Positions 1-5,795 of a stretch of 15,904 nt of DNA are shown here, in pieces. The translations under genes and the position numbers were made by a program. The stretch is from the NCBI GenBank assembly GCA_900554565.1, contig USHX01000028.1, positions 1 through 15,904 on the forward strand, read 5' to 3'. Below the pieces are notes generated by a model. It was given only the letters and a program-made list of their open reading frames with translations, did not search any database and was not told the DNA's origin. This stretch comes from an uncultured Clostridium sp. GTDB lineage: Bacteria; Bacillota; Clostridia; TANB77; CAG-508. Position 1 is the stretch's first letter. Each line of letters opens with the position of its first letter.

Positions 1-27
1 TGGAAATTTTGGCTGAATTGCCTTTCG

Positions 28-54
28 AAAAAATAAAGTGTTTAAATAACACTT
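28..54 (-). terminator. Possible second terminator hairpin downstream of the pilin-like gene
   Basis: On the minus strand a 7-bp perfect stem (AAGTGTT / AACACTT, plus positions 48-54 and 36-42) closes a 5-nt loop and is followed by TATTTTTT. This is the layout of a weak intrinsic terminator. It lies beyond the larger hairpin at 157-206 and could be a back-up stop for the pilin-like gene or the end of a short transcript. The stem is AT-rich, so confidence is modest. Apart from these two hairpins I see no gene in positions 1-264. Confidence 0.4.
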
Positions 55-156
55 GCTAAATCTTAACATAATTCCAGATCGATTTCAACTGTTTTCGCAG
101 AATTCTTACAAAAGGATTAATAACTATGTATTTTTAATAGTTTCTTATATATAGTC

Positions 157-206
157 AAAACAACCAAATTGGTTAAACGGCTTGCTTATACCAATTTAGT
201 TGTTTT
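157..206 (-). terminator. Terminator-like stem-loop after the pilin-like/FGE gene
   Basis: Arms at 157-173 and 190-206 can form a 17-bp stem around a 16-nt loop. The single non-Watson-Crick position (165/198) is a G-U wobble in minus-strand RNA but a C-A mismatch in plus-strand RNA, so the structure is better in the direction of the gene ending at 265. The 3' arm ends in TTTT but no long U-tract follows. It is about 60 nt past the stop codon. An alternative role is a post-variable-region hairpin of the kind found downstream of DGR target genes, although those usually lie closer to the variable region. Confidence 0.6.
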
Positions 207-246
207 ATCTCTATACTATATTTTTCAAATTTTATTCCACTTTTAG

Positions 247-266
247 TTTTCATAGAGTTCAGTTCT
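247..266. repeat. Short direct repeat flanking the pilin-like gene (left copy)
   Basis: The 11-mer AGTTCAGTTCT occurs at 256-266, overlapping the stop codon of the gene at 265-1446, and again at 1555-1565, in its 5' leader. Both copies are preceded by TTTTCA, three nucleotides away on the left (247-252) and one on the right (1548-1553). The pair therefore brackets the whole coding unit. Whether this reflects cassette movement or chance in AT-rich DNA cannot be decided here. Confidence 0.35.
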
Positions 267-1446
267 ATTTAATATAAAGTACTGAGCGGAAAGTACCGAT
301 GTTGTCGGCATATCCATTGTAACTATCACGTACGCTAACTCTATCACGACTGTCGCTGTAACAACGGCCACCGCGATAGACAAACGGCTTGCTAGTATTA
401 TTTTTTTCTGCTACATATTCAGTGCAGTTTCCTTCTAAATCATATATATTTTGTACTTTATCTGCTAAGTTTTTACCTGTTTCTGCCTTATTTCCAGTAT
501 GTCTATCTAAATTTATTATTCTTACATCATAAGTATTTCCATTACCATCTGCTTTCCCATCTACAAATTTCATTACCATATCCCATTGTATTCCTGAGCA
601 TATTGCACTTTTCACATAAGTACTACTATCACCATACATTGTTTTTCCTATAGTTTTAAAGCTTTCTTGAGTTTCACTTACATATACTGTGGAGTTTTGT
701 TTAATAATTACATTTGTATTATCTTTTCCAGCTTCATATCTTGCTATATAAAATCCATTATATTTTAATACCGCTGCTCTTTCTGCTATTTCATTATTTG
801 TTGCACTATCTGTTGTTGGTTGTATATCTGTTGGCAAATACCCTGTATCTGTAAATGTTGAATTTATTGGTGTAGTATCTATGTTACTATCATAACAACT
901 AGGATAACTAAAATCTCTTTGATATTTTTCTGCACTTGCTACTGGTATCCATACAAATTGATTATACAATGTTTGAACATTATATGCTCCATCTGAATTT
1001 TTAGTTGTCCAGTCCACATTTGCTAATTCTTCATCTGGTATATCATAAATTACTAATCCCTCTGAAATTTTTTGCTCCTCTGCTATTTTTGATACTGTAA
1101 ATCCTGCTGGCACGGTTGCTTTATCTCCATTACTATCAACATAGTTATCTTTTTTTGTTTCTGATACAATTTCACCTGGTACTGCATTTCCTAATTGTTC
1201 ATTTATATATTCATTAGTGTCTGCTAATTTATTTTCTTCATCTTCTTTTGCTAGTTCTGTGTTTTCTTTTGCTAATTTTGCTTGAGTTAATATTCCATTA
1301 TTTCCTGTTAGCATTGCTATTGATACCCCAGCTAAAATTAATAATATAATTATTGTTATTACTAATGCAATCAATGTAATACCTGTTTGATTTTTTACTA
1401 TGTCTTTTTCTTCGTTTACCTTATTGTTTTCTATTATTTCTTGCAT
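265..1446 (-). CDS. Prepilin-like protein with C-terminal FGE/C-type-lectin-like domain; candidate DGR target
   Basis: 393 aa. Residues 21-45 are a type IV prepilin-like segment: G22 followed by I-T-L-I-A and a long hydrophobic helix. The usual Glu at +5 is replaced by Ala27. A helical, charged stretch (about 55-85) follows. From about residue 160 there are FGE-sulfatase/CLec-fold features: FVWIPV, FYIARYEAG, SGIQWDM, NIYDLEGNCTEY, then FVYRGG and a terminal FRSVLYIK. Proteins with this N terminus and fold are probably processed by a prepilin peptidase and shown on the surface; that is family knowledge plus inference. The last 40 codons differ in composition from the rest (see the variable-region entry). 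The start has a good ribosome site (AGGGAG, 1454-1459). It has its own promoter at 1600-1628 and a stem-loop downstream. Catalytic sulfatase-modifying activity is unlikely; ligand binding is more plausible. Confidence 0.85.
   Translation of the reverse strand: MQEIIENNKVNEEKDIVKNQTGITLIALVITIIILLILAGVSIAMLTGNNGILTQAKLAKENTELAKEDEENKLADTNEYINEQLGNAVPGEIVSETKKDNYVDSNGDKATVPAGFTVSKIAEEQKISEGLVIYDIPDEELANVDWTTKNSDGAYNVQTLYNQFVWIPVASAEKYQRDFSYPSCYDSNIDTTPINSTFTDTGYLPTDIQPTTDSATNNEIAERAAVLKYNGFYIARYEAGKDNTNVIIKQNSTVYVSETQESFKTIGKTMYGDSSTYVKSAICSGIQWDMVMKFVDGKADGNGNTYDVRIINLDRHTGNKAETGKNLADKVQNIYDLEGNCTEYVAEKNNTSKPFVYRGGRCYSDSRDRVSVRDSYNGYADNIGTFRSVLYIK
268..381 (-). other. Candidate DGR variable region in the 3' end of the pilin-like gene
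   Basis: This encodes the end of the protein from just after FVYRGG to LYIK. By direct count, 42 of 85 bases at 296-380 are G/C (49%), against 24 of 85 in the neighbouring 401-485 (28%). Codons here are mostly of the NNC/NNT kind (TGT, TAC, AGC, GAC, CGT, GAT, GTT, AAC), which adenine-directed mutagenesis of AAC/AAT template codons would produce. Position, fold and the conserved FR-x-VLYI ending match known DGR variable regions in CLec-fold proteins. No matching template repeat or reverse transcriptase is present in this window, so the assignment rests on pattern only. Confidence 0.45.
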
Positions 1447-1599
1447 AAAAACTTCTCCCTTCTTTAGTTGGTTTTACTTTTGTTTTAATTATTCCCATTT
1501 TGTATAAAAGTATCCCTTAAGTCTCACTCTGTAATACAGGTATTAACTTTTCAAAGTTCAGTTCTCACTTTTATAATAATACAGTCATAATTTAACTGC

Positions 1600-1628
1600 A
1601 TTATATAGATAAAAAAATTCATAATCAA
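1600..1628 (-). promoter_or_regulatory. Sigma-A-type promoter for the pilin-like gene
   Basis: On the minus strand TTGATT (1623-1628) and a perfect TATAAT (1600-1605) are separated by exactly 17 bp. The start codon is at 1446, giving a leader of about 145 nt. The leader carries one copy of the 11-bp repeat (1555-1565). No clear terminator separates this promoter from the end of the upstream three-gene operon at 1669. Confidence 0.7.
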
Positions 1629-1668
1629 CGCTTTCATTTACACAATTAAGTGGAATATAACCGCGATT

Positions 1669-2232
1669 TTACATATGAAATTTTCTTATTATAACCTCTT
1701 TTAAATCTTTTGCACATAGTAATAAACTAATAATCAGATTTATTATTGAAATCCCTGTTGCAACAATGCATAAAACTTTGTTATTTGCAATATGTTCTGT
1801 TACCAAAATTGCTGGCAACATACTAAATAAAACAATCACTAACTGGTATATAGCATATTGTACATATTTTTTATGGCTTGCAACAGTAAGTATTAACATA
1901 GTTATATTTGCAATAATAATAACAATTGGAATAGCTATATTTATAGCCCAGCCTTTCATGCCCAGCTCATAATCTATTGCAAATGTTAGTAATGAAATTG
2001 CTATTGTTTGTAAAAATACATGGCCTGCAATATTTACTCTTTTCTTAATTGAATAAAATACTGTAACCCAAATATAAATAATTCCTACATTAACCAAAGC
2101 TGCCCATGGAATTTTAGGAGTTGTAATCCTATTTATAACTACTAATGTGCATGCCACAAATACAGATATTATTATTGACATTTTCCATATAAAGTCACTT
2201 TTTTTACTATTCATTTTTTGTGGATATATCAT
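1669..2232 (-). CDS. Six-helix membrane protein, probably DUF6320-like
   Basis: 187 aa. A short charged N terminus is followed by six predicted membrane helices at roughly residues 17-34, 42-62, 68-86, 95-117, 123-145 and 149-173, with a conserved-looking DYELGMKGWA between helices 3 and 4. In Bacillota, DUF6320 membrane proteins sit beside alcohol-acetyltransferase-like genes, which is the main reason for this call. Family members as I recall them begin with a zinc-ribbon (CxxC) segment, and this one has none. The start overlaps the upstream acyltransferase gene by 26 bp, implying translational coupling. No convincing Shine-Dalgarno is visible for either this start or Met7 (2214). Function is unknown; a membrane partner or acyl/ester carrier role for the acyltransferase is inference only. 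Confidence 0.8.
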   Translation of the reverse strand: MIYPQKMNSKKSDFIWKMSIIISVFVACTLVVINRITTPKIPWAALVNVGIIYIWVTVFYSIKKRVNIAGHVFLQTIAISLLTFAIDYELGMKGWAINIAIPIVIIIANITMLILTVASHKKYVQYAIYQLVIVLFSMLPAILVTEHIANNKVLCIVATGISIINLIISLLLCAKDLKEVIIRKFHM

Positions 2233-3514
2233 TTAAAACACCATTACTTTCTATTTCTACTTTTATTTTATTGTCTCTCAAAAATTCAAAAAATCTTTTT
2301 TCTATTTGATTATTGTCTAAGATTGATGTAAATGTAAAAACCATTTTATTTTCAAAAGAACAACTTGAACATTTTATCTTTTCAACTGGTTCTGGAGCTA
2401 TTAACATTAAGAAATAATCTATATAATCCTGATATTTTCCTATAATTCCGATTCTTCCTATATTAGAATATGTTATGGTTGTATATTTTCTAATTTCTAT
2501 ATAACTAAGTCTTACTAATAGTTTTTTCAATTCTAATGGAACTATTTTTATAAACGGATGATTTCCTAATTTCACATTTCCTGACATTGTTTTTATTATC
2601 TCTTCTTCTGTTAATCTCTTTTTAAAGTCTTTTTTTACAAATTCTATTATTGTTTCAAATGTATCTAATTCTCCATTTTGTATGTCTGCTTCTAATGTTA
2701 TATATGAGAAAAAATTTGATATTGTCTTTGATGGGAAATATTTTTTTAAGTTTACTGGTATGCAGACTTTTATTGGCTTTTTTCCATTCCCCTTTTTGTA
2801 ATTTTCTTCATATATAGAATATATTAAAACAGCTGTTAAGTATTGAGTTATTGTTGCATCATATTTTTTTGTTTCTCTTTTTAAGTCTTCCAAGTCAATT
2901 ATTTCGTGTATTGCAGAAACTGCTCCCAATTTTATTCTATTTCCTTTTAGTGCATAGGCTTTTCTAGATGATGCATTAGATTTTGCTTTTTTGTCATAAT
3001 TTTTTACATAGCTATCTTCTGTTGTATATTCAAAATTTTGACTTATTTTTCTTGTTCTTCTTTCTTTTACAAATACTTCTGGATACATTAGTTCTAAGTA
3101 ATTGTATATTATTTCTTTGAAAAATATTGTTCCACTATTCCCATCTGTTAAAGAGTGAAATATGTCTATATTTATTTTGTTTTCAAAATATGTGACTTTA
3201 AACAAGTAATTGTTATTTGTTTTTGGATTAATATATTTGCATGGATAATCGCTTTCTTCTTCTATTATCGGATTTTTAGGATTATATTCAAAATAGTACC
3301 AGAAAAATCCTGTTTTCATTCTTACTCTAAAAGATTTGTATTCATCTAAAGCTGCATTTACCGCTTCTTCCAATACATTTGGATTCACTTTTTCTTTTAA
3401 CACAACTGATAATCTAAATACAGTACTATATTTTTTACCTGCAGATATAGGAAATATTTTTGCTGAATTATCTAACCTTCTCCAAGACAATTCTTTTTCT
3501 ATTTTTTCTTTCAT
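2207..3514 (-). CDS. HxxxD acyltransferase (alcohol acetyltransferase / condensation-domain-like)
   Basis: 435 aa. The catalytic signature HSLTDG (His120, Asp124, Gly125) is that of the CoA-dependent acyltransferase/condensation superfamily, which moves an acyl group from a thioester to a hydroxyl or amine. The opening WRRLDNSAKIFP resembles fungal and bacterial alcohol acetyltransferases (AATase) and related Bacillota proteins. No carrier-protein or adenylation domain is attached, so it is a free-standing enzyme. A ribosome site (AAAGGGATG) precedes the ATG at 3514. It lies 33 bp after an alpha/beta hydrolase gene and overlaps the following membrane protein gene, so all three should be co-transcribed. 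The substrate is unknown: a short alcohol, a lipid or a cell-surface hydroxyl are all possible. Family assignment is fairly secure; biological role is not. Confidence 0.88.
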   Translation of the reverse strand: MKEKIEKELSWRRLDNSAKIFPISAGKKYSTVFRLSVVLKEKVNPNVLEEAVNAALDEYKSFRVRMKTGFFWYYFEYNPKNPIIEEESDYPCKYINPKTNNNYLFKVTYFENKINIDIFHSLTDGNSGTIFFKEIIYNYLELMYPEVFVKERRTRKISQNFEYTTEDSYVKNYDKKAKSNASSRKAYALKGNRIKLGAVSAIHEIIDLEDLKRETKKYDATITQYLTAVLIYSIYEENYKKGNGKKPIKVCIPVNLKKYFPSKTISNFFSYITLEADIQNGELDTFETIIEFVKKDFKKRLTEEEIIKTMSGNVKLGNHPFIKIVPLELKKLLVRLSYIEIRKYTTITYSNIGRIGIIGKYQDYIDYFLMLIAPEPVEKIKCSSCSFENKMVFTFTSILDNNQIEKRFFEFLRDNKIKVEIESNGVLNDISTKNE

Positions 3515-3547
3515 TTTATGTTCATCCCTTTCTAAGGTATTTTGTTA

Positions 3548-4432
3548 CTATTCTTGTATTAGATTTATTAAATCTTCATATCCTTTTTTAGTTACTTCTT
3601 CATCACTATTTTTTTCTATTATCCATATATGTTTTGCATTTTGATATTCTTTTATTGTAATTTGTTTTCCAATTTTCGTAGCCTTTTCTTGTAATAAGTA
3701 TGAGTCTGGAGTTAATATATCATCTGTTCCAACAAATATTGTTATATTTTCTAGTTTTGATATATCTCCATCTATTGGATTTACCAAATAGCTATTTTGA
3801 CCATCTTTCCCACTATATGCTACACCTGCTATTTTTAAGGTTTCTTTATTTAAAACTGTATCTCTTTTTTGAAATTCATCAATTTTAGGATTTGTTAATC
3901 TTGTGTCCAACCATGGTGATAATAAAACTATTTTTGATGGTATATAGTTTTCATTTTGAACTGACATTTTTCCCATTAGTCCTAGAGCCATTCCTCCACC
4001 TGCTGAATCTCCCATTACTATTAAATTTTTTGCTTCTATCTTTTCTAAAATTTCTTTATATAATGGTTCTATCATGTTAAATACATCTATATATGTATAT
4101 TTAGGTGCTAATGGATAATCTGGCATTATTACTGTACAACCTGTGTCTATTACCATTTGCTTTAAGAATTCCCAATGATTTTTGCTTGCTTCTGCAACAT
4201 ATGAACCACCATGGAAATATAATATTTGTTTTTCTGATTTTTTTCCTTCTTTTGGTGTTATTACAAAAACTTTTCTTCCTAAATAGTCTTCTTCTTGAAT
4301 TTGACATTGTTCTTTTATTTCTTCCGTTGGAGTAGATTTTATATCTTTTATATAAAAATATGATATTATTATTGCTAAAATTGTTAATATTATTAATAAT
4401 ATCATCAATATTGTTGTAACCACTTTTTTCAT
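3548..4432 (-). CDS. Membrane-anchored alpha/beta hydrolase (HSL-type esterase/lipase)
   Basis: 294 aa. One N-terminal hydrophobic helix (about residues 5-27) anchors the enzyme, with the catalytic domain probably outside the membrane. The hormone-sensitive-lipase family layout is complete: oxyanion-hole HGG (74-76), nucleophile elbow GDSAGG with Ser143, an acid in GTDDIL (Asp238 by family spacing) and His268 in NAKHIW. It should hydrolyse carboxyl esters with small or medium acyl groups. It is the first gene of an operon with the HxxxD acyltransferase and the six-helix protein, which pairs an ester-cleaving with an ester- or amide-forming enzyme. The start at 4432 has AAAGGA about 10 nt upstream. 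It begins just after the dnaJ terminator and so is probably independent of heat-shock control. Confidence 0.9.
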   Translation of the reverse strand: MKKVVTTILMILLIILTILAIIISYFYIKDIKSTPTEEIKEQCQIQEEDYLGRKVFVITPKEGKKSEKQILYFHGGSYVAEASKNHWEFLKQMVIDTGCTVIMPDYPLAPKYTYIDVFNMIEPLYKEILEKIEAKNLIVMGDSAGGGMALGLMGKMSVQNENYIPSKIVLLSPWLDTRLTNPKIDEFQKRDTVLNKETLKIAGVAYSGKDGQNSYLVNPIDGDISKLENITIFVGTDDILTPDSYLLQEKATKIGKQITIKEYQNAKHIWIIEKNSDEEVTKKGYEDLINLIQE

Positions 4433-4471
4433 TTTATTTATTCCTTTCTTATGTGCTTTATTTTATCATAC

Positions 4472-4500
4472 ATTATATAAACTTGCCACAAAAAATAAGC
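4472..4500 (-). promoter_or_regulatory. Possible promoter of the hydrolase-acyltransferase operon
   Basis: A perfect TATAAT lies at 4472-4477 on the minus strand, about 40 nt before the hydrolase start. The hexamer 17 bp upstream (4495-4500, GCTTAT) is a poor -35 and falls inside the dnaJ terminator. The position between a terminator and the first gene makes a promoter expected, but the -35 is weak. Confidence 0.35.
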
Positions 4501-4536
4501 CTAAAATTATTAAACTTTTATTAATAACTTTAGGCT
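4491..4536 (-). terminator. Terminator of the hrcA-grpE-dnaK-dnaJ operon
   Basis: Arms at 4498-4513 and 4521-4536 form 15 base pairs with one internal mismatch (4506/4528) and a 7-nt loop. On the minus strand the stem is followed by TATTTTT (4491-4497). It begins 16 nt after the dnaJ stop codon, so the chaperone operon ends here. Confidence 0.85.
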
Positions 4537-4551
4537 CGTTTATTTGTTTTT

Positions 4552-5721
4552 TTAGCCGAATAATCCACGTTTTTTTATTGGTGGTTGTTCATTCATTGTT
4601 TTAGCTAATTGTACTAACAATTCTCTTTGTTCTTTTGTTAGTCTTTTTGGTGTTTTTACTGTTACTGTAAATACAAAATCTCCCACACTGCTAGAATTTA
4701 TTGATTTAAATCCTTTGTTTCTTATTGTGAATTTTGTACCAGTTTGTGTTCCATCTGGGATTTTATATTTTTCTTTTGTCCCATCAACCATAGGTATTTC
4801 AAGTTCTGCACCTAGTGTTGCTTGTGTTATAGTTATTGGAACTTCACATAGTACATTGTTTCCTTTTCTTTCATATATACTATGTCTTTTTATTTTTACT
4901 GTTATATATAAGTCTCCTTTTGGCCCACCTTTTTCTCCTGGTTCACCTTCTCCACGTAATACTACTGTTTGGTTGTTGTCTATTCCTGCTGGAATTTTTA
5001 CTTTTATTTTTGGTTGTTTTCTTACTTTTCCTTTTCCATGGCAGTTTTCACATGGTTCACTTATTATTTCACCTGTTCCATGACATGCTGTACATGTTCT
5101 TGTTGTTTGCATTTGTCCAAGTATTGTATTTTGAACAGCTGTTACTTGACCTGTTCCATGACATGTTTGACATTTTACTTTTGATGTTCCTAGTTTTGCA
5201 CCATTTCCATGGCATACATTACATTCTTCATCTCTAGTTATTGCTATTTCTTTTTCAACTCCTGAAAATGCTTGTTCAAATGTTATTTCCATTCTTACAT
5301 TTAAGTCAGCACCTTTTCGTGGTCCATTTCTTTTAGCTGATGAATTTCTTCCATTAAATCCTCCACCAAATATAGATGAAAATATGTCTCCTAAATCTCC
5401 AAAGTCACCAAAACCATCAAATCCAGATGAACTATATGAATAATAGCCACCTTGACCACCAAATGGTCCACCAGCACCGCCAAATCCGCCTTGTGGTCCA
5501 TTAAATCCAAATTGGTCATACATTTTTCTTTTTTGTGGGTCTGATAAATTTTCATATGCCTCATTTACTTCTTTGAATTTAGCTTCCGCTTCTTCTTTAT
5601 TGTTAGGATTTGCATCTGGGTGATATTTTTTAGCAAGTTTTCTGTATGCTTTTTTTAGTTCATCATCTGTTGCATTTTTGTTTACACCTAATACTTCATA
5701 ATAGTCTCTTTTTTGTGCCAT
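4552..5721 (-). CDS. dnaJ: Chaperone protein DnaJ (Hsp40, type I)
   Basis: 389 aa, normal length. It is the co-chaperone that delivers unfolded clients to DnaK and stimulates its ATPase. The N-terminal J domain (about 1-70) carries the essential HPD at 34-36. A Gly/Phe-rich linker runs about 72-125. Four CxxCxGxG zinc motifs are intact (167-174, 184-191, 210-217, 224-231), followed by the C-terminal substrate-binding and dimerisation domains. The ATG at 5721 is preceded by a near-perfect AAGGAGG. It is the last gene of the operon, 74 bp after dnaK; that gap contains a 10-bp stem-loop. It is controlled by the CIRCE operators upstream of hrcA. No prmA or other gene follows before the terminator. 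Confidence 0.98.
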   Translation of the reverse strand: MAQKRDYYEVLGVNKNATDDELKKAYRKLAKKYHPDANPNNKEEAEAKFKEVNEAYENLSDPQKRKMYDQFGFNGPQGGFGGAGGPFGGQGGYYSYSSSGFDGFGDFGDLGDIFSSIFGGGFNGRNSSAKRNGPRKGADLNVRMEITFEQAFSGVEKEIAITRDEECNVCHGNGAKLGTSKVKCQTCHGTGQVTAVQNTILGQMQTTRTCTACHGTGEIISEPCENCHGKGKVRKQPKIKVKIPAGIDNNQTVVLRGEGEPGEKGGPKGDLYITVKIKRHSIYERKGNNVLCEVPITITQATLGAELEIPMVDGTKEKYKIPDGTQTGTKFTIRNKGFKSINSSSVGDFVFTVTVKTPKRLTKEQRELLVQLAKTMNEQPPIKKRGLFG

Positions 5722-5744
5722 TATTGATTTTCCTCCTTAGGAAT

Positions 5745-5783
5745 ATTAAGGGGGTCTACTTTTTAAAATAATTCCCCCTTAAT
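5745..5783 (-). promoter_or_regulatory. Intercistronic stem-loop between dnaK and dnaJ
   Basis: A perfect 10-bp stem (ATTAAGGGGG at 5745-5754, CCCCCTTAAT at 5774-5783) closes a 19-nt loop just after the dnaK stop codon. On the minus strand it is followed by ATATTCC rather than a U-tract, so it is a poor terminator and more likely a processing or stability element that protects the dnaK 3' end. The 3' side of this stem can alternatively pair through CCTTA with TAAGG of the dnaJ ribosome-binding region, a mutually exclusive fold (see findings). Confidence 0.65.
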
Positions 5784-5795
5784 TCTATTTATATC

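Noticed and set aside
60..88. Promoter-like TTGAAA-N17-TAAGAT on the minus strand near the left edge
   Set aside because: A start from it would fall inside the small hairpin at 36-54, which looks like a terminator; without the sequence beyond the edge neither reading is supported well enough to list it.
1..264. Template repeat or reverse transcriptase expected for a DGR
   Set aside because: No sequence resembling the 268-381 segment and no coding frame is present here beyond the 12-nt match; the components, if any, lie outside the window.
4715..5237. Open frames on the plus strand opposite dnaJ (122 and 133 aa)
   Set aside because: They are antisense to an unmistakable dnaJ, Leu/Phe-rich as expected from the complement of AT-rich coding sequence, and have no family features or convincing ribosome sites.
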